A stretch of DNA of 64,000 nt from Flavobacterium sp. HSC-61S13 (GCF_024171535.1 NZ_JALJZV010000002.1:124001-188000); one strand, 5' to 3'. Counted from the first letter of the stretch, positions 29,626 through 39,819 are shown. The notes: generated from the sequence alone by a model not told the origin. Program-made: numbers and translations.

Positions 29626-31314
29626 ATGAAATACTATTCTCTACTTATCATGCTTTTTATGGGCGCTTTAACTATGCCTTGTGTAGCCCAAAAATCACCA
29701 CATAACTACACCATAGAATACCAAACTTTTGATCATGGCAAAGCGATAGACCTTGAAAATCCGATATTGGTCATTGCCAACGAAAAACAAACTTTATTGA
29801 CTACATTAAAAGAATTTGAAAAAAGGCAGGGCAGTTTTCCGTTAGAAGAATTTTATATAGACCACAGCAAAAAACAACGTTATAACCTGTCTCAATTAAA
29901 CCTACGAGAGCGGCTGGGAACCGTCGAAAACCAACTCGATGATGCGGCGAAATACACGGTAACGAATCAAACAAAACGCATACAGGGCTATTTGTGTAAA
30001 AAAGCAACCGCAACGGTAAATTCCAATGCGATTGAATTGTGGTTTACCAACGAAATCCCCGTGAAAGGTGGGCCTAATTTTCTGGGATCGTCTTTAGGTA
30101 TGGTTTTAGAAATAACTCGAAATAAAGAGTATAAGATTACTGCATCCAAAATCAACAAAAGCATACCGTTCGATATCGACAGCCATATTAAGCTAAACAG
30201 TACTCCACTTTTCGATGCGCTGACCTATCAGCAAAAAATATGGTTGAGCCGTTTTATTACCATTCCCATTTTTAAAAATGAGACTATAAACTATACCAAA
30301 AATCCCAGCTCTAACGACAGTATATTTCGCTATGCCAAAGGAACGGTTATCGTTCGAAAAATCAAGATTCCCAACTATAAAACGGGAAGCCAACTATTTC
30401 TAGACGTCACACAATCTTCCCTTGGCGATGCTTACGACCGAACTGCTAGTGTATTTATCATACCTAATTTCAACACCATTTCATTTTTAGACGCTTTGAA
30501 AAACAATATCGATTTACTTCCAGTATACACCGGTGGTAATGGTCGAAAATATCAAGGCGTCCTAGCCACACCACTTTACAATCCTCCCATAGAATTGATG
30601 CGTTTTTTCACACCTTTTGGAATCGGTAAGTATAACGATATCCAAATTAAAGATAAAAGCTGGAGCCCAACTGCTCACTACAGACAAGAGATTACCGCCT
30701 TTGCACCGTTGCTAAAAGACAGAGAAATCTATATCGGTATGTATATCGGAAATTATGATGCTGGCGGCCATAGCGTCAACGCGAATATCACGATCCATCC
30801 CAGCGCATCAAATACAGCGGAAAACACCTTTATCATGCCGCTATTCAATACGCTAAATGCCTTAGAAATGGACGGACAGGAATACGCGACGATGTTTAGT
30901 GCAGAGAAGGGTCTTGTGGTGGAATTTGACTTGGAAAATCCCGTTAATCAAGTGCAATTGCGATATGTTACAACCGGTCATGGAAGCTGGGAATCCGGAG
31001 ATGAGTTTAACCCCAAAGAAAACAAAATTTTCCTCGACGGAAAACACATCCATACAACAGTTCCTTGGCGCGAAGATTGCGGTTCGTACCGCTTGATGAA
31101 TCCAGCTTCTGGAAACTTCAAAAACGGCTTGTCCTCTTCTGATCTAAGTCGATCAAATTGGTGCCCCGGGACAGTGACCTATCCAATGACTATCCCCCTT
31201 GGCAATTTAGCCGCTGGTAAACATAAAATCCAAGTTAGAATCGACCAAGGAGCCTCGCAGGGAAGTAGTTTTAGCTCCTGGAATGTATCGGGAGTTCTCA
31301 TGAGTAATCAGTGA
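29626..31314 (+). CDS. Secreted PNGase F-like peptide-N-glycosidase (type II) with N-terminal GLPGLI-like domain
   Basis: This enzyme probably cleaves N-glycans from glycoproteins at Asn. I use the ATG at 29626 because it gives a signal peptide (MKYYSLLIMLFMGALTMPCVAQ). About residues 20-200 resemble the GLPGLI family (GYLCKKATATVNSNAIELWF, then GPNFLGSSLGMVLEI). The rest aligns with PNGase F: GDAYDRTASVFII carries the Asp matching Asp60, TTGHGSWESGDEFNP the Glu matching Glu206, and SRSNWCPGTVTYP matches the GWCPG segment. The position of PNGase F Glu118 has no Glu (EIYIGMYIGNYD). An extra N-terminal domain is known for type II PNGases of Elizabethkingia. The gene stands alone and ends at a strong terminator. 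Activity is likely but not certain. Confidence 0.85.
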   Translation: MKYYSLLIMLFMGALTMPCVAQKSPHNYTIEYQTFDHGKAIDLENPILVIANEKQTLLTTLKEFEKRQGSFPLEEFYIDHSKKQRYNLSQLNLRERLGTVENQLDDAAKYTVTNQTKRIQGYLCKKATATVNSNAIELWFTNEIPVKGGPNFLGSSLGMVLEITRNKEYKITASKINKSIPFDIDSHIKLNSTPLFDALTYQQKIWLSRFITIPIFKNETINYTKNPSSNDSIFRYAKGTVIVRKIKIPNYKTGSQLFLDVTQSSLGDAYDRTASVFIIPNFNTISFLDALKNNIDLLPVYTGGNGRKYQGVLATPLYNPPIELMRFFTPFGIGKYNDIQIKDKSWSPTAHYRQEITAFAPLLKDREIYIGMYIGNYDAGGHSVNANITIHPSASNTAENTFIMPLFNTLNALEMDGQEYATMFSAEKGLVVEFDLENPVNQVQLRYVTTGHGSWESGDEFNPKENKIFLDGKHIHTTVPWREDCGSYRLMNPASGNFKNGLSSSDLSRSNWCPGTVTYPMTIPLGNLAAGKHKIQVRIDQGASQGSSFSSWNVSGVLMSNQ

Positions 31315-31331
31315 TAGGTAATCAGTAAATA

Positions 31332-31370
31332 GAAAAAGCCCTAAGAATTAAAATTCTTAGGGCTTTTTTA
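31332..31370 (+). terminator. Bidirectional terminator between the PNGase and CBS genes
   Basis: A near-perfect repeat, AAAAAGCCCTAAGAATT / AATTCTTAGGGCTTTTT, with T-tracts in both directions. It serves the two convergent genes. Confidence 0.9.
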
Positions 31371-31385
31371 TTTAAGAAAACACGG

Positions 31386-32744
31386 TTATTGAATCGAATT
31401 GATTACATCGTGTTTTGTAATAATATTATATTTACCCTCTTTTGTCTTTAACAAAACTGCCGCATGTTCTTGGAATAACGGGGACACTTTCTCTACCGGA
31501 GTATCTTCCTCAACTATCGGATACGGCTTACCCATCACCTCGCGAATAGGCTTGTCCGCGATATCTTTATTGATCAAGTAACTTTGAAATAAATCCGTTT
31601 CGTCAACAGAACCAACAAAACCACTAATATCGATAACCGGTATTTGAGAGATATTGAATTTATGCATACGCAAAATGGCGTGAGACACCAATTCTTCCGT
31701 ACGAACTATGACTAAGGGTTTGTCTTTATGAGATTCGATAAGATCTTTAGCTAATACCACTTTCTCTTCCAAATAACCCTGTGCACGCATCCAATCGTCG
31801 TTAAACATCTTACCTACATAACGGCTTCCACTATCGTGAAACAAAACAACGACAACATCGTCTGCATTAAAATGCTCTTGCAATTGCAACATACCTTTGA
31901 TTGCTGCACCGGCAGAATTACCAACGAATATACCTTCTTCCAAAGCTATTTTTCTCGTATAGACCGCTGCGTCTTTGTCGGTAACCTTAGTAAATCCATC
32001 AATCAATGAAAAATCAACATTTTTAGGAAGTATGTCTTCTCCGATTCCTTCCGTTACATAGGAATACACCTCATTTTCATCAAAGATCCCCGTTTCATGA
32101 TATTTTTTGAATACCGATCCATAGGTGTCTATTCCCCAAATTTTAATGTTCGGATTCTTTTCTTTTAAGTATTTTGCTGTACCTGAAATAGTCCCACCAG
32201 TACCTACCCCTGAAATAAAATGCGTGATCTTCCCATCGGTTTGCTCCCAAATCTCTGGACCTGTTTGCTCGTAATGCGCCAAGGCATTCGACGGGTTATC
32301 GTATTGATTGACATACCAAGCATTGGGTGTTTCTTCTGCCAGCCTTTTGGATACTGAATAGTATGAACGGGGATCTGACGGCTCTACGTCTGTTGGACAA
32401 ACCACTACTTCCGCACCTACAGCACGGAGTATATCCATCTTTTCTTTGGATTGCTTATCAGAGATTACACAGATGAGCTTATATCCCTTTACTATGGCTG
32501 CTAGCGCCAATCCCATACCTGTATTACCTGAAGTTCCTTCGATGATAGTACCACCCGGTTTTAAGCGACCATCAGCTTCAGCATCGGCGATCATTTTCAC
32601 CGCCATACGGTCTTTTATAGAATTCCCTGGATTAAAGGTTTCTACCTTCGCTAAGACTAAGGCGGGAATGCCTTCTGTTACTTTATTTAACTGAACCAAT
32701 GGTGTATTACCAATAGTCTCTAATATATTTTTTGCGTATTTCAT
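31386..32744 (-). CDS. Cystathionine beta-synthase
   Basis: This PLP enzyme condenses serine (or O-acetylserine) with homocysteine or sulfide. It has 452 residues. The catalytic domain has the PLP lysine Lys44 in NPGNSIKDRM, the substrate loop EGTSGNTGMGLA and the phosphate-binding GVGTGGTISGTAKYL. The C-terminal 110 residues form a CBS-domain pair (LVSHAILRMHKFNISQIPV, then PIREVMGKPYPIVEEDTPV), as in regulated CBS enzymes. Plain cysteine synthases lack that module, so CBS is the better call. An exact -7 box lies upstream. Confidence 0.9.
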   Translation of the reverse strand: MKYAKNILETIGNTPLVQLNKVTEGIPALVLAKVETFNPGNSIKDRMAVKMIADAEADGRLKPGGTIIEGTSGNTGMGLALAAIVKGYKLICVISDKQSKEKMDILRAVGAEVVVCPTDVEPSDPRSYYSVSKRLAEETPNAWYVNQYDNPSNALAHYEQTGPEIWEQTDGKITHFISGVGTGGTISGTAKYLKEKNPNIKIWGIDTYGSVFKKYHETGIFDENEVYSYVTEGIGEDILPKNVDFSLIDGFTKVTDKDAAVYTRKIALEEGIFVGNSAGAAIKGMLQLQEHFNADDVVVVLFHDSGSRYVGKMFNDDWMRAQGYLEEKVVLAKDLIESHKDKPLVIVRTEELVSHAILRMHKFNISQIPVIDISGFVGSVDETDLFQSYLINKDIADKPIREVMGKPYPIVEEDTPVEKVSPLFQEHAAVLLKTKEGKYNIITKHDVINSIQ

Positions 32745-32776
32745 GTTGAGTGATTTAATAATAATCTAAAGCACCA

Positions 32777-32784
32777 CAAAGATA
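32777..32784 (-). promoter_or_regulatory. Candidate -7 box of the CBS gene
   Basis: The minus strand reads TATCTTTG, an exact TAnnTTTG match, 32 bases before the start codon. No matching -33 TTG is seen. Confidence 0.45.
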
Positions 32785-32921
32785 GAGATTGCGGTAGTTC
32801 TTATTGTTATAGAATTGATAATTCTAGTAGTTTTACCTGTAAGCATAAGGACTCCAACCTTTCCAATTGATCATTCAAAATAAAACCGTATACTGAAAAT
32901 CACGATTATTTTAAACGTTGT

Positions 32922-34922
32922 TTAGGTAAAGAAATTCCAAACCAATCCAAAACGAATCATAAAATCACGGTAGGGATAGTTCGGTGCCGAATAGAAGTTA
33001 TAACCGGTCATCGAGGAATTGAAATGCTCTGCTTTTAAATAGATGCGAGCTGTACGAACCTTTAAATTGATAAAATAATCAATTACAGGGTAGTTACCGA
33101 TTTTACGTTGGTCCTGCACATAAAAATCCCCGATCAAAGGATTGTAATCATTTCCGTAATAGCTACTAAAATAATTTACCGTTACACCTGTTTGAAATTT
33201 CAATGCTTTATCAAAGAAAGCATCTGTATAGTACAACGTGCTTCTCAATACGATTTCTGGCACGTTTAGCACATTGCTAGATTGATCTACCTTTTGATAT
33301 AAAATGGTGTTGTCAAACCCCCATTTACCGATATGCAAATCCTTATTCGCCTGGACCGAAAGATAATTGATCGTTCCGTCGTATTGTGTCGGCTTGATGA
33401 ACAATTGCTTAGGCATACCCTCAGCATTAAGTGCTGTCGCGGTATTACTAAAGTAGATTTTATCATTGATGATCTCGTACTTAGCTGAAATATTTAACCA
33501 AGGTGTTGTAGCACTAGCAGTAAATTGCGTGATTTTTTCATTGTTAAATTCATTGTACCAATTGTAATTCACATAATCACTTTGGTACAATTGATAATTC
33601 AAATCTGGATTTTTATTCAGTTTTTGAAAACCAAAATCAATCTGAACTTGGGAGTTCCAATGATATCGTAAATCCGCTTCAATATTACTTGTATCATCAT
33701 CCCCCAACGAATTCGAAACTAAAAGCGTTCCTTTCCATTGGTTTTTGTGATAGGTATATTTCCCTCCAACTAAAGTAATGTTCTTTTCAAGGCGATTTGG
33801 AATCAACTTATCGTCAATAATAGCAATGCTTCTATAGCTGTAATTGTATTTCAAGAATTCGGTAAAAAATTCGAATCGGCCTAATAACTCCGATTGATAA
33901 GCAGCACCGACTTTATTATTTAATTGAAAATATCGCGTTTTATTGTCAATCTCTGATTTAAAGTAATCTCCAAATCGAAGCGGTTCGCCAACTATACCTC
34001 CTGCATTTGCAGCTGGCTGGGAGTAGTTGAAAAACTTATCTTCATAAATGAATTCATGAGTTAACAAAATCCCATTTGATTTTGATGAGTTCAATTGGTA
34101 TTGATGATTGACAAATAGGCGCTTTCCCTTTAACATGGTTTCAACATCGCGAAAGTATACATTGAGCTGATCGCGTTTATCATAAGGCGCTTCACTACTT
34201 TCGAAATTAGCCAGATCAGTGATACCGCCATTTTCCTGATTCATGATGTCTTGTACAACCAAATGAGTGCGTAAAAAATAACGTTTGTTGTCAGAAATAT
34301 AGCTGGATCCCAATTTAAAATTTCCAGTCGAAGACAATTGATTGATGTATTTTCCCAGCGAACGCATTCCTTTATAACCGACAAAAAAATTCAGATTTTC
34401 ACTGGTATTTAATGTAACAAAAGCATCTAAAATTTGCCCTTGTTTACTTACCGAACGGTAAAACAAATCGGTATATGGAGTAGGTGCCGAGTAATAATTT
34501 ATATCTTCTACTTGTAAATAATTGAACTGTTTAGCCGTAAATCCCATACTTGGTAAGACATTATTTTTGCGTCCCCCATAATTTAACACATTATACGTCT
34601 GTCCCTCGTTGGCAAACGGCAACAATCCGAATTCATCTTTACGCAGATAATTCATCGCATAATACTTCTTAAGACTTAAAGTGGTATCGACCGAAATAGT
34701 ATCGTTCTGAAAAGAAATGATTTTATAATCTGCTATAGGTGCAACTGAATCTTTGGCGACAGACTTTTTATCGTCGAACCCTTTATCATCTTTATTGCTA
34801 TTCATTTGATTCTGCTCTGTAGATAATCGATTTCCATTATCAAGAACCGACGACCTTTGTTTGATTTGAGCAAACATATTTAAGGACACTAAAACCAATA
34901 CAATACTAAAGTACTTTCGCAT
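32922..34922 (-). CDS. Putative outer-membrane porin (Porin_10 family)
   Basis: This 666-residue protein is a predicted beta-barrel of the putative porin family of Bacteroidota (PF14121 type). I use the ATG at 34922, which gives a good signal peptide (MRKYFSIVLVLVSLNMFAQ); other in-frame ATGs upstream overlap the likely promoter. A low-complexity Asp/Lys/Ser linker (MNSNKDDKGFDDKKS) is followed by many amphipathic strands and the protein ends in FGLVWNFFT, an aromatic barrel terminus. Substrate unknown. It follows susD across a bidirectional hairpin, so it is a separate transcription unit. Confidence 0.8.
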   Translation of the reverse strand: MRKYFSIVLVLVSLNMFAQIKQRSSVLDNGNRLSTEQNQMNSNKDDKGFDDKKSVAKDSVAPIADYKIISFQNDTISVDTTLSLKKYYAMNYLRKDEFGLLPFANEGQTYNVLNYGGRKNNVLPSMGFTAKQFNYLQVEDINYYSAPTPYTDLFYRSVSKQGQILDAFVTLNTSENLNFFVGYKGMRSLGKYINQLSSTGNFKLGSSYISDNKRYFLRTHLVVQDIMNQENGGITDLANFESSEAPYDKRDQLNVYFRDVETMLKGKRLFVNHQYQLNSSKSNGILLTHEFIYEDKFFNYSQPAANAGGIVGEPLRFGDYFKSEIDNKTRYFQLNNKVGAAYQSELLGRFEFFTEFLKYNYSYRSIAIIDDKLIPNRLEKNITLVGGKYTYHKNQWKGTLLVSNSLGDDDTSNIEADLRYHWNSQVQIDFGFQKLNKNPDLNYQLYQSDYVNYNWYNEFNNEKITQFTASATTPWLNISAKYEIINDKIYFSNTATALNAEGMPKQLFIKPTQYDGTINYLSVQANKDLHIGKWGFDNTILYQKVDQSSNVLNVPEIVLRSTLYYTDAFFDKALKFQTGVTVNYFSSYYGNDYNPLIGDFYVQDQRKIGNYPVIDYFINLKVRTARIYLKAEHFNSSMTGYNFYSAPNYPYRDFMIRFGLVWNFFT

Positions 34923-34939
34923 AAAAAGATTCATTTGGA

Positions 34940-34947
34940 CAAAGGTA
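34940..34947 (-). promoter_or_regulatory. Candidate -7 box of the putative porin gene
   Basis: The minus strand reads TACCTTTG, identical to the box before rpsU. It sits 18 bases before the chosen start and rules out the longer in-frame starts. Confidence 0.5.
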
Positions 34948-34967
34948 ATTTTATTTTTGAATAAAAT

Positions 34968-34997
34968 AAAAAAAGCCATCCGAAGATGGCTTTTTAT
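34968..34997 (-). terminator. Terminator after susD
   Basis: AAAAAGCCATC / GATGGCTTTTT with a 4-base loop, T-rich in both directions. It ends the susCD transcript. Confidence 0.85.
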
Positions 34998-35013
34998 AAT
35001 CATATAACTTAGA

Positions 35014-36513
35014 TTACTTATTATAAACAGGATTATTTAAGATCTCTGCTTGTGGCACTAATAAAGTCACACGAGGATCATCATATCTAAAAGTTTGGTT
35101 AGCAAAGAACAAATGGTTAGAACCATAAGTTACTGAACCTTTATTACGTTTAAACGCAGCATAAACTTTTCCTTCACCCCATAATTCAATACGAGTTTGA
35201 AGCATGATCTCATCTTTAAGCGCCTGTCCACCTAGACCAGCTAAATAGGATATATCAGTACGTCTAATTTCCATCAATTTAGTCAACGCGTCAATTGCTT
35301 GACCGTCTTGCCCTAATCTAGCTGAAACTTCTGCATTTAACAAATACATTTCTTCAACTCTCATAAAAACATAATCGGTCGTAATTAGACGTTGACCTTG
35401 GAAAATTCTTTTTGGATCATAAAATTTACCTACAGGTAAATAAGCTGATTCTCCAAAATTATCAATATCACCTTTACTATCTGTTATGTCCTTATTTGAA
35501 AACTGCGCTTTACGCACGTCCGTATCAGGAATGGCATCATACAATTCTTTTGGCATCCCTTTGGTATCTCCAACAGAAGCATAACTGTAAGTAAAAATAT
35601 CCACTTGACCCCACCATGACACTAAGTCCAAATTGTTTTCTACTCCCAAATCAGCAGACCATATCCAGTTAGGATTAGATGATACTGAATTAAAACCTCC
35701 AAGAAGTTGTTCTTTAGTAGCTAAAGTATATGACCTCATCACATCCTCTGTCAATTCTTTTGCCTTAACTAGCGCATCATTACTCCCTTTAGCAGCATAT
35801 ACATAAGCCAAGAAACCTTTAGCAACGCTTAAATTCACATTAGATCCGCTAGTTGCACCAGCTCCCTCAAATAATGAAATCGACTCTGTTAAATCTTTAA
35901 TCATTAGGTCAAAAACTTCTTGAGTAGTTTTTGCTGGCATGTTCACCAAAACCGGCTCTGTATAAATAGGTAGGATCTTTTCGTTTGCATCATATCCTTT
36001 CGTATACAAATTCATCAAGTTGTAGTACATATAAGCACGTAATGCTTTTGCTTGAGCTATTACAACCTTTTCAGTATTATCTTCAGGAACTATCGTGTTT
36101 CCGCCAGTAGCATCTATCACGTTATTAGTTCCACGAATCATATAATAATAAAATCTCCAAGGCCCGTAATTGGTCAAGTTGGCATAGTTAGAAGTAGCGG
36201 TTAGATTGGCTAAATCACGGTACCATCCGTAAATGGCACTATTTAAATTCATATCTCCGGTTAACATATCGGTATAGATATCATACCCCTTCTGTCCGAA
36301 ATCGTCGTGTCTTGTTGTACCACCAGCACCTTGCTTTACATTGTAGGCATATAAACCATTTAAGGTAGCTATAGACAAGTGAGGTGACGTTTCAGTAATT
36401 CTATCTATATCGTCTTTAGATATAAATCTAGAAGAATCCAACTCTAGAAAATCTTTAGAACAAGCACTTAGAAACAATCCAGCTCCCAATGCTATCATTA
36501 TTATTTTTTTCAT
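35014..36513 (-). CDS. SusD/RagB-family outer-membrane lipoprotein
   Basis: This 499-residue lipoprotein is the glycan- or peptide-binding lid of a SusCD transporter. The lipobox is AGLFLSACSK with Cys18. The helical SusD fold shows typical TPR-like parts (AQAKALRAYMYYNLMNLYTKG) and the C-terminal RVEEMYLLNAEVSARLG and RIELWGEG. It starts 20 bases after the SusC gene. No glycoside hydrolase, protease or sensor gene lies beside the pair, so the substrate cannot be guessed; the T9SS subtilisin and PNGase in the wider region are separate units. Confidence 0.93.
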   Translation of the reverse strand: MKKIIMIALGAGLFLSACSKDFLELDSSRFISKDDIDRITETSPHLSIATLNGLYAYNVKQGAGGTTRHDDFGQKGYDIYTDMLTGDMNLNSAIYGWYRDLANLTATSNYANLTNYGPWRFYYYMIRGTNNVIDATGGNTIVPEDNTEKVVIAQAKALRAYMYYNLMNLYTKGYDANEKILPIYTEPVLVNMPAKTTQEVFDLMIKDLTESISLFEGAGATSGSNVNLSVAKGFLAYVYAAKGSNDALVKAKELTEDVMRSYTLATKEQLLGGFNSVSSNPNWIWSADLGVENNLDLVSWWGQVDIFTYSYASVGDTKGMPKELYDAIPDTDVRKAQFSNKDITDSKGDIDNFGESAYLPVGKFYDPKRIFQGQRLITTDYVFMRVEEMYLLNAEVSARLGQDGQAIDALTKLMEIRRTDISYLAGLGGQALKDEIMLQTRIELWGEGKVYAAFKRNKGSVTYGSNHLFFANQTFRYDDPRVTLLVPQAEILNNPVYNK

Positions 36514-36533
36514 AATTTCTTAATTTTTTAAAA

Positions 36534-39500
36534 TTAAAACTTCACTTTTACACCACCTGTTATTGTAGAAAGCGGCGTGTATTGGTACATATCTGAAGTT
36601 CCAAATTCATTTCCTGCAGGATTGAAACCGTCTCTTTTTGTAAATAACGCTAAGTTATCACCCGATACGAAGAAGCTTAATTCTGCAAGTCCCATTTGTT
36701 TTATAAAATTTGAAGGCACGTTATAACCTAATCTGATGTTATTGATACTCAAATAATCAGATTTTGTTAGAAAACGTGTTGAAGCAGAAGATACATTTGG
36801 ATCTCTTTCATTTGACAATCTTGGTACATCTGTGATGTCACCAGGATTTTGCCATCTACCTTGAATATCAGAGTGCCAGTTGTTACCACCCGCTGCATCG
36901 TTATTCATCAATCTAGCATAAGCACCGTCATAAGCATAACCTCCAAGGCTATACAACATCTGAACACTCAATTCCCATCCTCTGTAACCACCATTTAACA
37001 TAAAAGCTCCTCTAACTTTAGGAATCGCAGATTTACCTACAAATACTTGAGTTGCCTGACCATAATTAGCTGTTTTTTCTTTGGTTAATTGACCTTCCAT
37101 TTCTGGATTCTCGCTTAAGAAATCATGCATAGATGTAACATTAGTCACAGTACCGCTTGCATCTTTATACGTATAGGTATACCATTGTCCAACTCCTGTT
37201 TCAGGATCTACTCCAGCCCATTCACGCATATAGAAATCCCCGATAGAATGTCCTACGGCTCTACCAAAGTTACCATCAATATCAATTGGTTTTTGCTTTC
37301 CAGTTGTTGGATCAATCGGCATCTTGGTCATTTTATTTTTCATAGTTTCGCCATTAAATGTCAAATCTATAAAAGCATCTTTAGTTTTCAACAAATGTCC
37401 TGTAACATTAAATTCGACACCTTCATTTCTTAAAGATCCATCATTTACTGTCATCAACGCAAAACCAACAGATGGTCCAACACGGCGATCAAAAATTAAG
37501 TCATCTGTATTCTTTAAATAATAATCAACAGAAATGTCTAAATATTTACCTAAGCCCATTTCGATACCTGTTTGGAACATTTTAGACTTCTCCCATGTCA
37601 AGTCAGGGTTTCCAACTTTATTTTCATAAATAGCTAATGATCCTCCGTAGTTAGAAATTTCCCAAAGGTTTTCACCTGGATGAAAAGCTTGTACATTTAA
37701 TCCATCAATGCTAACAAATGAAGTTTGATCTCCTGTAGTACCGTAACTCGCTTTTACTTTTAAATGAGAGAATACGTTTTGGTTTTCCATAAAACCTTCT
37801 TTAGAAATCAACCAAGCAGCACCGATAGATGCGAAATTACCCCATTTTTCATTCTTAAATTTAGAAGAACCATCACGACGTGCAACGAAATCAACAAAAT
37901 ATTTTCCAGCATAGTCGTATTTTACTTGTCCGAAAAAACTTTCAATAGCATTTTGATCTTTCCATCCTGAAGCAGGCGTCATCATCGCACCATTGTTTAA
38001 TTCTGTAGAACGTGGATCCGCCAAATCATATTGACCTGCCGTCATAACTCTTCTCTCGTAATAATTGTTCTCATGTGCAACCATAGCCTCAAAACCGTGA
38101 GCTCCAAAAGCTTTTTTGTAACGCAACATTTTTAAGAAGTTATACGTGAAAACCTCTGTTTTAGTCTTATAAATCGACCCACCTTGAGATGTTGAAGATC
38201 CATAAAATCTATTACCTAATAAATCTCTTGTATTATTATAATATTGTCCACCGATACTAGTCTCGAACGTCAAGCCATCAGCAATATTTACAGTAAATGA
38301 AGTATTAGCATTTATTTCATCTTTGGTATTTCTGTCTTTACCAAAAGTAGCATCAGCAACTGCATTGGTCAAAGCACCAAATCCACGTTGCTGTGTTCCA
38401 TAATCAAATAAATAACCACCGTAATGTGGTTCACTAATTCTGTTACCGTTCGCATCACGTGTATACAAAGGATAAATAGAAGGAATATTATCAGTAAACC
38501 AGAAAATACTACCTGAATCCTCACTTTGTCCTGCGTTGTTACTCACCGAGTGCGCATAACCGAAGTTCATTTTTGCTTCTAACCAATCTTTAGGTTTGTG
38601 CACCAAATTTAAACGAGCACTGATTCTCTCATAATCAGAGTTTATCGAATATCCTTCATCCTTTAAATACCCCAATGAAGTAAAATAAGAAGTGTTTTCA
38701 GAAGATCCACCCATTTTTAAATTTGCTTCCATTCTACGAGAAGACTTAAAAGCAGCGTCACCCCAGTTTTCAGGGCTGTATTTTCTAGTTACCCCTGGTA
38801 AAACTTTTCCAGTTGTAGGATCAATTAATTCACTTCCATTAGCAACATTCCACATATTATATGCAGGAGAGATTGCGTATCTAGCATTAAAAAGATTTTG
38901 ACCTGCAAATGTATTAGCTGCTTGTCTGTCCATTCCTCTGAAATACTGTCCTTCATTACGCAATGATTCCCATGCATAACCGATATATTCTTCAGGAGAT
39001 TCGATTACATCATAACGAGCTAGGTTTCTCCAGTTAATACCAGTTTTAGTTTCGACCTCGATATAAGAATCTTGTCCTCTACCAGTTTTAGTATTAATCA
39101 AAACTACCCCATTAGCTCCACGAGAACCGTAAATAGCTGTAGCAGAAGCATCTTTTAAAACTGACATGGACTCGATATCCGCAGGATTAATAGAACTAAC
39201 ACTTCCAAAGAAAGGAACACCGTCAACTACATATAAAGGACTTCTGTTTCCATTTACCGATCCAAATCCACGGATACGAACTGTTGGTTCTGCTCCAGGC
39301 TGTCCTGTTTCTGTAATAATACGTACCCCAGCAGCTTCTCCGGCTAAAGCCTGAACTGCATTCGATACATTCTTTGATTCTATTCTCTTAGAATCAACTT
39401 GAGATGCAGATCCAGTAAACGACTGTTTAGTCGCCGTACCGTAACCTACAATCATCACTTCCTCTAAAACTGCTGCGTCTTCCACCATTGAAACGTTAAC

Positions 39501-39770
39501 AACGTTTGAAGCTCCTACAGCTTTAGTCACATCTTTTTGTCCGATAAAAGAGAACACCAAAACATCCCCTTGCTTCGCCTTGATGGAATACTTCCCATCA
39601 AGATCCGTTTGGGTACCTGTCTGTGTGCCTTTTATCACTACTGAAACCCCGGGTAAAGGAAACCCAGACTCAGAAACAACTCCCGTAAGAGTTTTTTCCT
39701 GCGCAACCGACAATTGCACAGAAAACGCCATTACTAGTAGCGTTAAAATCCATTTAAACTTCGATTTCAT
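36534..39770 (-). CDS. SusC/RagA-family TonB-linked outer-membrane transporter
   Basis: This 1078-residue TonB-dependent transporter forms the barrel of the SusCD pair. A signal peptide (about 1-23) leads into a carboxypeptidase-regulatory-like domain (TLTGVVSESGFPLPGVSVVI). The plug follows with the SusC signature (GYGTATKQSFTGSASQV; NPADIESMSVLKDASATAI; YGSRGANGVVLINTK), then the barrel. The C-terminal end is YTPLSTITGGVKVKF. The leader contains a 9-base inverted repeat overlapping the -7 box. It is transcribed first, with susD behind it. Confidence 0.95.
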   Translation of the reverse strand: MKSKFKWILTLLVMAFSVQLSVAQEKTLTGVVSESGFPLPGVSVVIKGTQTGTQTDLDGKYSIKAKQGDVLVFSFIGQKDVTKAVGASNVVNVSMVEDAAVLEEVMIVGYGTATKQSFTGSASQVDSKRIESKNVSNAVQALAGEAAGVRIITETGQPGAEPTVRIRGFGSVNGNRSPLYVVDGVPFFGSVSSINPADIESMSVLKDASATAIYGSRGANGVVLINTKTGRGQDSYIEVETKTGINWRNLARYDVIESPEEYIGYAWESLRNEGQYFRGMDRQAANTFAGQNLFNARYAISPAYNMWNVANGSELIDPTTGKVLPGVTRKYSPENWGDAAFKSSRRMEANLKMGGSSENTSYFTSLGYLKDEGYSINSDYERISARLNLVHKPKDWLEAKMNFGYAHSVSNNAGQSEDSGSIFWFTDNIPSIYPLYTRDANGNRISEPHYGGYLFDYGTQQRGFGALTNAVADATFGKDRNTKDEINANTSFTVNIADGLTFETSIGGQYYNNTRDLLGNRFYGSSTSQGGSIYKTKTEVFTYNFLKMLRYKKAFGAHGFEAMVAHENNYYERRVMTAGQYDLADPRSTELNNGAMMTPASGWKDQNAIESFFGQVKYDYAGKYFVDFVARRDGSSKFKNEKWGNFASIGAAWLISKEGFMENQNVFSHLKVKASYGTTGDQTSFVSIDGLNVQAFHPGENLWEISNYGGSLAIYENKVGNPDLTWEKSKMFQTGIEMGLGKYLDISVDYYLKNTDDLIFDRRVGPSVGFALMTVNDGSLRNEGVEFNVTGHLLKTKDAFIDLTFNGETMKNKMTKMPIDPTTGKQKPIDIDGNFGRAVGHSIGDFYMREWAGVDPETGVGQWYTYTYKDASGTVTNVTSMHDFLSENPEMEGQLTKEKTANYGQATQVFVGKSAIPKVRGAFMLNGGYRGWELSVQMLYSLGGYAYDGAYARLMNNDAAGGNNWHSDIQGRWQNPGDITDVPRLSNERDPNVSSASTRFLTKSDYLSINNIRLGYNVPSNFIKQMGLAELSFFVSGDNLALFTKRDGFNPAGNEFGTSDMYQYTPLSTITGGVKVKF

Positions 39771-39790
39771 TATTGAATTGAATTAGTTAG

Positions 39791-39819
39791 TCTAACAAAC
39801 TTACTAAAATTTTGTTAGA
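39791..39819 (-). promoter_or_regulatory. susC promoter box inside an inverted repeat
   Basis: The minus strand holds TAAGTTTG (39796-39803), an exact TAnnTTTG -7 match, about 25 bases before the susC start. It overlaps a perfect 9-base inverted repeat, TCTAACAAA (39791-39799) and TTTGTTAGA (39811-39819), which could be an operator or an RNA hairpin. Confidence 0.5.

Noticed and set aside
31303..31327. Short direct repeat GTAATCAGT at the end of the PNGase gene
   Set aside because: Only 9 bases and AT-rich; chance or slippage is enough to explain it.
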